Part shown: positions 32,396-44,792 of the stretch, one piece after another
How the letters are laid out: every line of letters begins with the position of its first letter
Position numbering within the stretch: the stretch's first letter is position 1
DNA from: Hsuehochloa calcarea
Taxonomy: Eukaryota > Streptophyta > Magnoliopsida > Poales > Poaceae
Direction: 5' to 3'
DNA length: 64,000 nucleotides
Assembly (NCBI GenBank): GCA_036346395.1
Contig: CM070606.1
Span: forward strand, 15,734,915-15,798,914
The notes under the pieces: generated by a model
What the model saw: the letters and a program-made list of their open reading frames with translations, nothing else
Told to the model about the DNA's origin: nothing
The model's database searches: none
Made by a program: the position numbers and the translations under genes

Positions 32396-35300
32396 TGTAG
32401 CGTCCCACTTTTTCAGAGTTTTTGAAAATTTTAAAAATTTAAAAGAGAACCATTTGCTTTTATATACCAAAAGCTTAATTGGGAATTTCAGAATTAATTG
32501 CAGTTTAATATGAATTAATAAAACTTCAATTAAATTAAAGTTGGTTTAATTGAGTTTTCTGGTATTTAAAATTAAAATTATTATTTTAAGTGTTTTCTTG
32601 GATTTAAAAAATAGATTATCCTTTTACCCGAAATTAAAAAAATAATTTATTTGCAAAAAGAAAAAGAAAAGTTAAAGTTAAAAGTATTTTTATTAAGTCC
32701 AGAATAATTCAAGGAATTTCTGAGAATTTCTGGACTCTATTTGCTATTTTCTAAAATGCCTTTGTATTTGTTGGATTTTCTTAAAATCAAAAACTATTTT
32801 AAAATTCCTTCTCCTGTGTGTGGGCCGAATTCCTTGACCCACTATTTCCTTTGGGCGGCCAGTAGCGTCGGCCCGCTCTCCGCCGTGACCGACTCCCATG
32901 GCGGCTGCCTCTCGCCGCGCCTCGCCTCGCTGCTGCTGCGGCGTCTCCGTCGCCGCTCCGCACCGTCCGTTCGCCATCCCTCGCGCCTCGTTCGGCCGCG
33001 TCGCCTTCTCGCGCTCGGCCGCCAGATCTTCAAACCGCGTCTCCCGCGCACCCTTGCTCCTGACCGTCCGATCAAAATCCGGCCGTCCCGCGCCCGCCCT
33101 GTTTCTCTTCCTCCTCTCCCTTTCTTCCTCGGCGCGCTGCTTCTCTCCCGCGTGCTCGCCCGTGAGCGCTGCGCCTGGCCGCATCTGCGCGTCAACTCCG
33201 CGGTCTCCGCTTCCCCATTTCTCTCTCCCCCAAGCGCGGCGCCTCGCCCGAAGCTTCTGCCACCGCGCGCCCCATCTCCTTCGCTCGTGACCCCCGGCGG
33301 CTCCCTCGCCCGGGACCCCTCCGCCCTACTTAAGGCGAGCATCAGCTCCGTCTTCCTCTCCCCGTTTTCCCCTACTCCCTTAATCCCTTGCCCTCTCCCG
33401 GCTGAATTCCCCCTTTCCCCCCGCCGGTAGAGCTCACGCGCCGTGCCGTTTGTCCGCCTCCGCCTCCTCCGTCTTGGCGACCCTCCATCGCCTCCCCAGT
33501 ATGTCGCAAATCTGGTGCGCGCCTCCCTTCGCCAGCCGCCCTCGATTCGCCGCCCCTCTTTCAAAGATCCGCCGCCGCCTCCTTCGCTTCCGCCGCCGCC
33601 TTTGCCACGGACCCGAGATGGTGCGCGTCTGAGTCGCCGCTCTCTGTCTACTACCTCGGTCTGGCCGCCTCGGCCATGCATGCCGTCTCCGCCGGTGAGA
33701 CCGTCGGGCCCCGTGCGCCGTCGCTCGGCCGACGTGGCGTCCACGTGGCACCGCGTCGTGATTCATTGGCATAAGCGAAACCAGCGTCATTGACGTGCGA
33801 TTGCTTTTTTCGGGTTTTGATGGGAAAATAAATCCGGAAATTCAAGAAAATCCATTTTCTATCATTTTATGTGATTTGAAACTTCGATCGGCCATAACTT
33901 TCTCATCCTAACTCCGATTTGGGTGATCCAAATTTCTATATTCATCTAAAATTGAGCTCTTTCATTTGGCTCTGGTTTTGTAATTTTTGGAGTTTATTTG
34001 GTGCTATTTTATTTATTATTGCTCTTTTCGCACGTGTAGATTCAGGCATTCAGGAAGGTTTCATCGACCGTCGCTACCGAAGATCCCCTACTCGTCAACG
34101 AAGGCAAGTCGTAGGCTTTTGACCATGTCGTACCCATTTTACAAATGTATATTGTTTAAATTATCATGCATGGCTAGTTTTATTAAAAATAGTTTTGGGA
34201 GTAGATAATTACCAAATCGTCATTATGCCTCCTTGATAAATTGAAAACGAAATGTCCCCTTGAATGACATAATCCCTTGGACACCATAGGATGGTTATTA
34301 CTAGTTGGATATAATTGTATTACCAACATGGGCACGTAATATTGCTTAGACATGCTTTAGTTACCCGCGAGACTCACGGTCACATGTTCAAAAATGAATG
34401 AAATTTGACTAATTGAACTATGAGATTGTGGTGTAAGGCCACTATAATTAAAATGTGTGGGACCATGGTAGGGATTGCCATTTGGCTGGGATGAACTTAA
34501 AAATATTTTATGCTCGGGCGGATGATCGTGCAGTAAAGGGGTGCGTAAAGCACTTTGGGATGTGGTAGTCTCGCCTGAGCAGCCAACTTAGGACTTCACC
34601 TTGTAAGCCATTGAGTTGGGCCATATCGTGCAACCACAAGTCCGGTATGGGACGGACCTGGCCAACTAATTACGGAAATTTTGAGTCTGTTCTGTTTGGG
34701 TTGATTATTGGCGCAAGAGGGGGCTGTGATGGCGAAACCTTAGAAAGCAGAACTGAGTCAAAATGGAACTTCGTAAAAGCCTTGTCACATGCTCTAGACT
34801 GCTTACCTAAGGAAGTGAGTGGTGGTATCGACGAATGCCGAACAAACTAGAGAATTCGTGTCTTGTGGGTAAAGCTGTACAACCTCTACAGAGTGTCTAA
34901 AATCTATTCGAATAGCCGTGTCCCCGGTTACGAACATGCCTGGTGATTTCACGCAAGGGGTAGCATTTTCAAAAATATGGTATTGGTTCGAAGGAAAGGT
35001 TTGGTTGGAATGGTTGGGAAGTGAACGGGGAGGTTCACTGTTTGTTTCAAAGAACTTGATTATTTATGTATTAATCTTTTAAAATCTTGCTTTGTAATCT
35101 AATTATTGTATCTACTGTCAAGCTTGCTTTCCGCAAATTAACCATAAAGCCATCCTTGCTTAAGCCTTGCATGAATACTATGTGCATACATTTCTCTACG
35201 ACTTGCTGAGTACTGTATGTACTCACGGCTTTATGACCTTTGTTGATCAGTCCCAGTAGAAGAAATAGGGAATGTCGAGTTCTATGAGGAAGGCTACTTC

Positions 35301-35605
35301 GAAGACTTCGCGAACTAGGTCGCGTCCTCCACTCGATTGCCTGTGGGCATGTCGATTAGGCTCCACGTATTTTGGATTTCCGCTGCAGTTACTCTGTTAT
35401 TGCTAAGCCCTGCGTTGCGCCTTTCGTAAGAACTTGACCATAAGGTCCTTTCTTTGTTAACTAATATTACTTTATGCGCCCGTCGATTCGTTGTTGTATA
35501 CTTATGATAACATCTTTGTTGCAACTGTGCGAGCTAGCTACTGATCATGGGACTAGCTCGGTATGCACAGAGGGTCTCGGGGTTGTACGACTCCGGGGTC
35601 CGACA
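32396..35605 (+). mobile_element. Solo LTR of a large gypsy element (3.2 kb)
   Basis: It starts TGTAGCGTCCC, ends GGGTCCGACA and is flanked by a perfect 5-bp duplication (cagtt at 32391-32395 and 35606-35610). The length and landmarks fit the long LTRs of rice RIRE3/RIRE8-type (Del/Tekay) elements. There is an A/T-rich first part, a GC-rich patch (32860-33790) and a 'ctgagtactgtatgtactcac' type block near 35210. No internal region is present, so it arose by LTR-LTR recombination. The long frames at 32741-33744 on both strands are composition artefacts. Confidence 0.9.
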
Positions 35606-35610
35606 CAGTT

Positions 35611-38600
35611 CCTCTTCGGAGACCCCTGAGGCAACAAGCTGATCGTGCTCTTGGTCCGCCCACGTGGCGGTTTCTCTTGAGCCCAAAAGCCCACAAGGCG
35701 CTCGTACTCTTTCTCGGCCTCGCGCTGGGACCCCGAGGACTCCCCCGCATTGTTCACACATGGGCCCTCCGAGGCGAAGACGACACCTCGCCCCTCCCAG
35801 AAGACGCGAATCACAGCACGCCCCTTCGCGGCCTTGCACTCCCGGAAACACCAAAAGCGCTCCATTGACCCCTCCGGGTTAGCCCGCTTCCATCGCTGCC
35901 ACCAAGGCCCGCGATACACAACCCCGCGGTAACACAGTTATAGGGGCCAGATGGAGAGAACATTGCGCTCAGCCATCGTGCCGCGCGGCGGCACGGTCAC
36001 TTTCATATTCCGCCCTTCGGAAGGACAAGGCCCTCAGCAGGCGGCCTGCCGAAGCATCATCGGCCGGTCCTAAGAAAATCAACAACACCATAAATAATAG
36101 CAAGATGGCCAATTTTAAATCTATCTTTCCATTTAAAAGTCGGGGTCACTACAAAGTCGAGGGCAATTGCAAAAAATAACAGTGGACCCCCAAACAACCC
36201 CACCCAGGCACAGGAGCCGGAGCAAGACAAGAACAAAAAGGGGGAACCTATGAAAACTACGGTTGGAGTTGCGGGAGTAAAGCGGAGGGTCACACCTTGT
36301 CAACAGTGGTGGCCCCCGCCGGCCGGCATCATTGGACGCGTCCGCGGCCTTGCCCTTCGCCTTCCGCTCCAACACCCGGCCTTGGCGAAGACGCCGCCGC
36401 CCTCGTCCTGCGGTGCCCAGAGAGCTTGAGCGAAGGTATTGGTCGCTTTCCGCACCGTCCGTTCCTCGGTAGTAACGACTGATGCCGAAGCCACAGGTAA
36501 GCAACTGCCCTAAGGACTTCGACGTGCCCACAGCCGCCCTTCTGCATCAACAGGAAGGCCGTTGTCCAAGCGACCTTCGCGCAATGATCGCCGTAAGTTT
36601 GCGGCGGGCGGCGAGATCGCCCGGTAGCCGGCGGGCGGTCGAGTCGATCAACACAGGCGGCGTTGTGCATCCGGGGTGGCGACACGGCTCCGGCTTCGAT
36701 CCGCGGTGGTCTCCATCACCTCCATGGCCTCCCAGGCAACGCGTGACACCGTCTCGGAGAACTCACACTGCTGCCGATCTCGCTTCGTCTGCCGGGCGCT
36801 CCGAAGCGCCTGCACCTCGTCAAGGAGATCTCGCAGCTCGGCAACCCGCGCGTCCAAGCCCTTCGTCTTCAGGAGGACCTGGTGCTCGAAGCTCAGCGCC
36901 TCGCTCCACGTATACTCCGAGGCGACCCGCGCTTGGATCTCCCCGTAGCCCCATTGATATCGATCAAAAGCGCGCGGCGACATCGAAGTCTCGCAAAAAG
37001 GCGCATCCCGTCAGAGAAGCAACATGTACCAACAAAGCACATGCAAAACTCACCCTGGTGGCATTTGCCTCGACAAGCCAGAGCATCTAGCTCGGGGGTA
37101 TCTTCTCGAAAAGGCGCAACACTAGCGGCGGCGCGGCAAAGCAAGCCGCCACCTCGCACACGAGGGCCGCGCCAGGGCCGATCTTGAAGTCGTTAGTGCA
37201 CAACGGTCCAAGATCCACCGTTGGTGCGGCCCCAGGGGTGCTGGCGGCACCTTCGTCGGCGTCTCCAGCAGCACCGGAGCGCTCGTCGGCCTTGCCATTT
37301 TCCGGGTCGCCATCCCATTCCCCTGCTCCGGAGCCACCCTCGACGGCACCCTCGTCGCTCCCTGCTGCAATGCATAGGTCAGTACGGCTACCACAAACCA
37401 AAGAGGGACAGCAGGAACTTACCAATGGCGGCCGGAGCGTCGCCGAGGGCGTCTCCCACCAGGGTGTCCTCGGTCCCTCGGTCGTACACCTCCGAAGGAG
37501 TCCAAACAAACGAGTCCCCGAGAGCCAGGCTCGCCACGCGGAACGAACCAGTCACCCTCGCTACCGGCCCGAGGATGCTGGTGGTGGCAACCTGGGCAAC
37601 CACCCGCGCGCCCGACGAAGAACGCGTCGAGTCCACCCGCTCGGTCTGTCCGGAGGGGACGCGGGTGGCCTTCTGTGGGTGGGCCAGCGAACAACGCGAC
37701 ACGTCAGCTCCCGCCGCTCCGCCACACTGCAAAGGTACAGCATCGATGGCCCCCGCAACATTCAGCACTTCGGGCACCCGACCCTTCCGCCGCCTGCCGT
37801 CGTCGGGATCTGTTGCGCTCAGCTAGGCGGATGGCGGGTCCAAATGCTGTGGTTCAGCCGCGACTCGCACACCACGAGCCCCCGCTTCATGTGCTCCTCA
37901 CCGGTGTAAGGACCCAGCTGCTGCTCCGCAGCGCTCGCCGCCTCGTTGACGGGTAGTCGTGGCGCCAAGTCGGATGTTCCACCCCCGCGCGAGCGGCCAC
38001 AACCGGAGCGCGCATAGCTCCTCCACATGATCCCGGGTGGAAAGCCTGCGCGTCGCCATCAGGAGGAGTCGTAGGAGCGACTCCTCCCTCGAAGTCAACT
38101 CAATCTCCAAAGAGGGGATGAGTTGAATGCCCCCCCCGGTCGATCGCAGGCCGTCGCTCGAGGGGGACTTGTGGTGAAACCACCTTTGTGTCGATCCGTC
38201 TCCATCCGGTTCTTCGGAGGCGGGGTGGCATGTCTGCGAAGGTAGTGCGCCTTCGGTTGGAAATTCACGCTCCCAAATTTGAGCGTTTCGCCGGTGTCCT
38301 TCTTCTTCGGTTGGCAACGACCGTCGTGAAGATATGCGAACAACCGACCCTCCCCGGCGACCCAAGCAGACCGCATCACCCACTCAAACACCCCAAGCTT
38401 CACAAGGGAGTTAGGCGTCAGCTGGGCTAGCTCCACCCGATAAAGTTGCGACCTGCGGTGACTAGCTCGGCCTTAAGCAAAGCGGAGGTCGGCGTCGAGA
38501 AAAGCAGCGAAGGCGACAACCTCATCTTCCCAGGCGCCGGCACCATCTCGGCCGGGGCTCATGAAGATAGGTCGACAATCTTTCCATCGCCGGGTGATCG

Positions 38601-38670
38601 CAAGAACTACGGCGTCACCAACGAGCGGCCCAGCTAGTCCGTGTCGGCCACCGGGACTCCGCCGGCTCGG
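35611..38670 (-). pseudogene. Tat antisense ORF, copy C (nearly full length, broken)
   Basis: On the minus strand the Transposase_28-like part runs from about 38660 (GPLVGDAVVL) through FAAFLDADLRF, LAQLTPNSLVKLGVFEWVMR (about 38430) and NFQPKAHYLR (about 38240). A Gly/Ala/Asp-rich acidic linker (about 37370-37200) is followed by a coiled-coil-like stretch, ARVAELRDLLDEVQALR, near 36840. A tail is rich in Lys/Arg/Glu (EAEKEYERLVGFW, about 35690). Frame changes occur between these parts, some probably introns. The N-terminus is separated from its promoter by the SIRE-like LTR. It is non-functional as it stands; a DNA-binding or nuclear role is only suggested for the family. Confidence 0.7.
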
Positions 38671-38674
38671 GAGC

Positions 38675-40404
38675 TGTTGGACCGAAAAGGAGACTAGAGG
38701 GGGGTGAATAGGAGCACGCTCACTTTTTCCCAAATTATGAATTCAACACAATTTCACTCCAATAACTATGATGAAGCTATGAAGATCAATATACGATCTG
38801 TGGAAGACTAGGATTGAATTCAAATCAACCCCCTAAGCAAAGCGACAAAATCAACAAAGATTAAAACACAACGATTACGGCCGGTCGGCCATTGTTATCT
38901 TTGTGATCGGCCAGGTCCCAAATCGGTTTTGCCGGTTGTATGGGCGATCGGCCGTCGGTCGTCGAAACGAGAAGAACGAACAGATGATGAAGTTGCAAAT
39001 AGATCTAACTTTTGATTCTCAACTCCAAACTTGATGAAACTTGGTACACACCTTCTCTATGATATTAAGGACCTATTCAATCGACAATTATGATAATTCT
39101 TGGCTAGATCACGATCAATTGCCGTTTGAGTAAGAGAAGATCTAAAGCGGGTAAGCGAAAACTTGATCCTAATCCTTGCTCGTGGGTGATTGATGATCAA
39201 GATGATCCTAGATGGGTTCCCAGATGTCACAGCAAGCTTTACCACGTGAAGAAATCAATCAAAACTTCACGGATCAAAGAAAGCCCTAAAATCACCAAAT
39301 TGAAAGCAAGAACGAAAAGAGACTTATCTCAAGCATACCTTGCATAGATTAAATTCGTGATTGTTGCTGGATTACATGCACTCCATCAAGGATGCCAATG
39401 CCCAATCCAAGAGCACGAAAATCACATCAAACCCTCAAGAACCCTAGCCTCCACCTCAACTCCCCCTAAGCCAATTAGGGTTTTGAAACATAAAAGAGGC
39501 AAGAGTTGATGGTGCAGCCACCACCCTCTCCTATTTATAGTGGAGGCATAGACCTTCTAGGGTTTGACTCTATTGGGCTCCTGTTAAGGCCCACTAACAA
39601 ACGGGACACACACGCACGCTTCGCAAAGCGCCGTCTTTAACCTTTTGACCTAAACAACTTCACCTAGCGCCATCTTGCGCCTCGGGTTTGCTAATAGGTC
39701 ACCCTTGTCCATCTTGCGTCTCGCTTGAGTCATTGACCTCACCCGGCATCGTCGATCGTTCTGGACCTCAGCTCTCCAAGCCTAGTCCCGATCATCCTCG
39801 CCGTTGACCACCAAACCACCTGCACAAACATAGACAAGTAAACGAAATCCGGGAACAAGTTCTTACCAACTTGACCCTTGTTAGTCAAAACATGCATCAT
39901 GCAACATACCTGCACTAAAACCCATGAACTTGACCTAACACACGAACATCGCTGCCACAACGGGCGACGAATAAAATGCCAGCGGTCGGCCGATCGGGGC
40001 GGTCGGGCCTCGATCGCCATGCCCCGGTCTGACCGCCAACTATTAGCCGGTCAGACCGCCGGCTGGGACTTAGCCAATTTCAACCCTTCAAATTCTGAAA
40101 CCTACTGGAATTTTCAAACGAATAGAACTTTTGACTAGAGACTCCAAAAATCATGAGACCAAGTGCATTGGGATCCCCTCACTTGCCTACAACCTCTATT
40201 TTTGGCCCAGCTCAAAAATCACACTTTTGTTGTGGTAGGTCATTTGCTGCACATGGCCGGTCGGGCCAGGTGCCTGGCGGTCGAGATCGCTGTGGTCCGA
40301 CGACATGCCAACTTTACCGAAATCGTGTGATTTGACAAGCCGTTAACGCCATTGCCAATTGGAACATCATCTTAAGATCACGAGCATATCCTATGATATC
40401 CACA
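38675..40404 (+). mobile_element. SIRE/Maximus-like copia solo LTR (1.7 kb)
   Basis: It begins TGTTGGACCG, soon followed by the 'agaggggggtgaatag' block typical of SIRE/Maximus LTRs, and ends CACA at 40404. CCGGTC/GACCGCC-rich words recur in the middle, as in rice members. Flanking pentamers ggagc and gaaac each differ by one base from ggaac, the sequence at the unbroken site in copy B, so a decayed 5-bp duplication is likely. No internal coding region is present. Confidence 0.75.
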
Positions 40405-40501
40405 GAAACGCCGTCATTAGTCAAGCGGCGCGATAGCCGAAGAAGACCGCGCATGACTAAGGAAAGGAGGGCAAAGAAAGATCAAAAACGGCTAAGCCAC
40501 C

Positions 40502-40510
40502 CTATTTATA
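40502..40510 (-). promoter_or_regulatory. TATA box for the antisense ORF, copy C
   Basis: Minus-strand TATAAATAG, conserved with copies B and D. In this copy the ORF start has been moved about 1.8 kb away by the SIRE-like LTR. Confidence 0.6.
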
Positions 40511-40727
40511 GCGCGCTAGGCACGCAAAAGCGACGTGTACTGAAGCCGAAGAGACACGCACGATCACCAAGCGAAACCGTGTGCCCTAGAGAAGCGGCTG
40601 TCTCGCCTCATTAAATGGGCGGCGCCCAGCCCGAGGCCAATTAAAGCGCGAGAACCCAAAGCGACGCCATAAAACGATTCAAACAAGCTAATAGCACAAA
40701 GACGCGCCGCCCGGGCGAAAGGCACGG

Positions 40728-41468
40728 TGTCTTGTACCCTTCAGGAGGCAGCGCGATTTCACCATCTGCAAGCGAGCTCGGTGTGAGGGCCTTGTCGTAG
40801 AAGCGGCCCAGACCCCAGTGAAGGCCCGGCCAAAGGCACCCAGTGTCTGCTAGACCCAGCTCCCCGAGCCCGCGAGGCCCAAAGCAGCAGAGCCCTCCGG
40901 TGGCCAGCTCCCGAGAGCCGCGAGGCCCAGAGCAAGAGCCCTCGGATCACCTCTAGGGTGGACCCGGAGCCCCACGAGGCCCAGGCGGCAAGCCCTCGGG
41001 CGGACCGAGCCCCCGACCCCCCGGGAGGTCCCCGAGCCCGCAAGGCCGGGCGGCGAGGCCCTTTGGGCGCACCCGAAGCTCCACCGGAGGGTCCTAGAGC
41101 CTCGCGAGGCCCAAAGCAGCAGGCCCTCCGGGCCGGCTCTGGAGAAAAACCGAAGGCAGAGCGCTCCGAGCACGGATGGACCGGGTGCACTAGCTGGGTG
41201 GACCACCCACCGTGGACCAAAGCCTAACCGTAGTGGGGAAAGTCATTGCAGCCCCTACGCGTACAGTGCCACCATAGGGTTAGAATGGTAATGTAAAGAC
41301 CCTCTCATGGGGGGCTATAAATAGGGGGCCACCCCCTCATGTAAAAGGGATACAAAAGTCCTAATTTTTCGGAGCAATACAAATACACATTTCTCATCAG
41401 CAGCTGGTCCCTTCTCTTGAGGACCCTCGTGGCTCCTCTGAGTTTAACCGGGGTCCCTTTTTTTACTG
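40728..41468 (+). repeat. Tat-lineage LTR, copy C
   Basis: Starts TGTCTTG after a purine tract and has GC-rich tandem units (about 40845-41150), TATAAATA at 41316 and 'gcaatacaaatacacatttc' in R/U5. The 3' border near 41468 is estimated from alignment with copy D. Confidence 0.75.
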
Positions 41469-41549
41469 TATAACCTGTTTGCTACGCTAATACCATATAT
41501 ATATTACCCATTGGGCCTCTTCAATATACAACAGACAATATTCATAACA
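41469..41549 (+). repeat. Small copia LTR 3' stub, copy C
   Basis: The blocks 'ttacccattgggcctcttc' and 'aatattcataaca' match the 3' half of the small copia LTRs at 2267, 6021 and 8801. The Tat LTR joins it on the left, so the Tat element probably inserted into, or recombined at, a copia LTR before the units duplicated. Confidence 0.7.
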
Positions 41550-44500
41550 AACACAACATATAAATTCAACACCATTACTACCCTGGCTAAGCACGAAGAA
41601 AGTAGGCTACGAGTACTAAATCTCCTATCGTAGAAGCATATGCAATCTGACTACCTAGCGCAATAGTATGTATAGGAAAATATAGAGCGTGACACAAGCA
41701 AATGCAAGCAAACCTAACATCATTCAGCATAACTGGACAGTGGTAAAAAGCAGACAGGAAAATCTCGATCGAGACATGAGCTAATGTAAGCAAAGGAAAA
41801 GGCACACGTGCAAACATAAGCCAACAAGCAGATCCTGAAAAAATGAGACTACCTCACGAGGCACAATGTCCCGTACCACAATAAGTCTTTGCAATCTGGA
41901 CATGATGTGCCAACCTGTAATCAACCTCTTAAGATGACGAACCTGCGAGGGAGAAGGCGTAAGCAATAATCGTAAGAACAGAACAAGCACTAAACCAAAC
42001 GACAAGAAGGTAGGGACGATTTTCCGGAATTAAAACCACTAACACTGCTTACCGTTTATCCGCAGTGGTCGTGTGCTGGACAGCCATAGCCCCAGGAATT
42101 CAAGGGCGTATAAGGCGGTAGTTATTAGAAGCTCGAAAGGTGGAAACATGACAATTTTTAAGCTGTAGGACCTACGAAAGAGTAGGCGTAATCAACAATG
42201 GTAAGGCTAGTGAAGTGCCTTATGCTCAGCTACATGTTTGACTAATAAAAGATCTCACAATGGTTTTCTATCTTAATGAGCCAATCAAAATAATGATTAA
42301 AGAAAGTGTTGAGTTAAATCTCCACCAGGCCATACAGTTCATATAGGAATAGCTATAGCAACATAGATTATCACTGGTAACAGGTTACACATGAGCATCA
42401 TTCATTCGGTTCTGTTGCAGTAGCAGCCTATGAGCAATTAATAAAACAACCTGTGTAAACCTGTGTAACTGTAGAAATCAATTATAAAAGAGAAAATGAA
42501 GTAAGCCATTTTCTAGTGTTGGCTTGAGTATTGACTGCATGACGCCTTGCATATACAATATAAACAATAGGCCAGTTCTACAAAACACTATAATGTACAA
42601 TGAATTTATGAGTCACGACATTAGACTGTTGAACTAACCTTATCAACTCATGGTATAGAACTTCCATGTTGCGGAAGTTGAATAAGTCAAGCTAAATTTT
42701 AGAAAGTGCTTCCACTTTGATGCCTGGGTTTAAACAAATAGATAACGAACAGAAACCGAAGGATAAAAGGAAAACAGACTCAGGTTTTAGTTGATTTTTG
42801 CTGTGATATGTAGCATAAGGTGGACCGACCTCATCAGTTTTAGCCTGTACAACGAAAATATAACTCCTTTTCTCCTCGAGGATTTAAACATTTCCTTGCA
42901 ACTGCTTTTCTAGATCAATTGACTCATCAAGCTTTGAGACATATATCCTTTTACTTCTCATGTGAGTGCAGGCTTCAGGACAGTTTTGTAACTGGTACTT
43001 AAGATCTCAGCTGGGGTGGATCCTTTTGCGTTTAGCATGTACTGGAAATTAATACCAGCACTAAATCTGAAAAATGGCACAACAGTGTCTGACAATAAGG
43101 CAAGAAGGTCAGGATATAATTTGAGGTAATAGAAGGAACTTCTAAAGCAAAATGCAAGCAATAAAACCGCAATAAAAAGGAACAAGGTCAGGATATAATT
43201 TGGGGTAATAGAAGGAACTTGCAAAGCAAAATGCATGAAATAAAACCACAATAAACAAGGATACTTCCGGTCTTGATCTTTGTTTGCTTCGGTGTACAAT
43301 TTCTAAAAATATATAGGAATTTTACTTTTAAAAATCATAATACCTGATCACTGGCTGATCACAAGGACGGGAACACACAAAGGAAAAAAGAGCGAGAAAG
43401 CGTTTGAGCGTAACTCAGCTAGAGTACCAATTGTGGTACCACCAATAATGGAGTGCCAAAGGGAAAGTTGATGGCAATGCTGGTCTGTTTTGAAGTAGCC
43501 AGTGGCTCGAAAATACTCCATCGAGAAGAAAGTGCTAAATGTGGTTCTGCAATGCTGAAAGTATGAAGCAGCAGCGGTGACATGTCAATTATGGTGATGT
43601 AAATGTTAAATATTAGAGTAGTATTACAGAGAACGTGATGTGGAGGGGGCGGTGTGCAGTCTAGTGCCTGAAGATACAAGTAGACATTGTCAGAAGCAGA
43701 AAATAGTGGAGCCAATTTTACCAGATAGGTATAGAAATGGTTGTAATTTAATGGGAATGCCAGACTGGCGGCACAACTATACGTAAATTACCACGAAACC
43801 TCATATTATGTGCTTCATGTAAGCAATTAGTACATGAGTAAATTAGTACCAGTTCTTATCGGATAACAGGAAACTCATTAATATACATGGTGTGCCTTGT
43901 GACTGACTACATTTTAGATTTACTTTTTCAATAAGTGTGACATCATTTTAGCTTCAAAGATTGCTGATGGTGTTATATCTACATGATATATCTCAACTAA
44001 TAAACAACTTCTTTGGCCAACATTTTACCTGAACAATAAGATTCAAATATTATGCCAGTAAAAAAGGGGAAGAACATGCCGAATATACCTCAACTAATAA
44101 ATTACTTGTTTTGGCCTACTCTTTACATGAACAATAAGATATGAATACTATGCTGGTAAAAAAAAGGGAAAGAACATGTAGGCATCATATAAACATTAAA
44201 AAAAGAGGAACGACCTCACCCGAAACCATTTCTGTTTTTTTTGATGCCGTGTGATCAAGTAACTTAGGTACTCTGTTATACTTATGCATCACTCATTATC
44301 ACGAACAAACAGATGCAACTTTTTTTTTGTAAGTAGTGTGCCTGGCTGTGATAATTAAAGTGGAGAATATGCACATGCTATGCCATTAGTTTACCTAAGA
44401 TTCAAAATCATAAAGACCACATGTTCAAATGCTATGCACTTACCTAAATGTCGACTTTCTCACTAATAACTTCTCTTATGTAGAGATCCCACACCTGAAA

Positions 44501-44792
44501 AAACATAGATGCATACATGAGATCACAGGAGTTCATACAAGGTCTGAAAATTTTAATGTCATTCAGAGGGCTGTTCACTAACCTCAGGGGCCCTATATGC
44601 TAATGCTGTAGGCTTCCTAATGATATCCTCCTCAATCCCCATCTCTTCTGGCCTGTCAATGCATTTATGATTTTTTGACGTGCTTCCAAAATCACATTGT
44701 TTCCATGCACCATCTAATCCAAGAAAAACATTTTCAGATCTCATAGCCCTACAGAATACAGAAAAGAGGCAGAATGTAAGGTGACAGCACAT
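41550..44792 (+). repeat. Duplication segment C (kinase-fragment unit)
   Basis: 41550-42348 is shared with D (55440-56261) and partly with B; 42349-44792 matches A 14132-16604. It carries both kinase exons. A 5-base motif (cacat) precedes the LTR that interrupts the unit at 44793. Confidence 0.9.
44444..44748 (-). pseudogene. AAK1/NAK-family kinase fragment, copy C
   Basis: The exons at 44748-44583 (166 bp, frame open) and 44494-44444 are the counterparts of copy A. The DFG block is kept, TSTN has become TSKN, and AYRAPE is in frame. The tryptophan-to-TAG change at the end of the second exon is present. The intron upstream is interrupted 44 bp away by a chromovirus LTR. Confidence 0.8.

Larger units (their letters stand above)
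31080..41468 (+). mobile_element. Tat-lineage gypsy 3' half, copy C, with two nested solo LTRs
   Basis: The parts in order are an integrase C-terminus (to 31581, plus), a spacer with tandem repeats (31690-32160), a 3.2-kb solo LTR (32396-35605), the antisense ORF (minus, 38670-35611), a 1.7-kb SIRE-like solo LTR (38675-40404), the antisense promoter region and the 3' LTR (40728 to about 41468). Gag, reverse transcriptase and the 5' LTR are missing. This is the fullest Tat copy in the window. Confidence 0.75.

Noticed and set aside
32741..33793. Long frames of up to 300 codons on both strands
   Set aside because: They lie within a GC-rich part of a solo LTR, overlap on both strands with R/P/S-rich composition, and show no domain.
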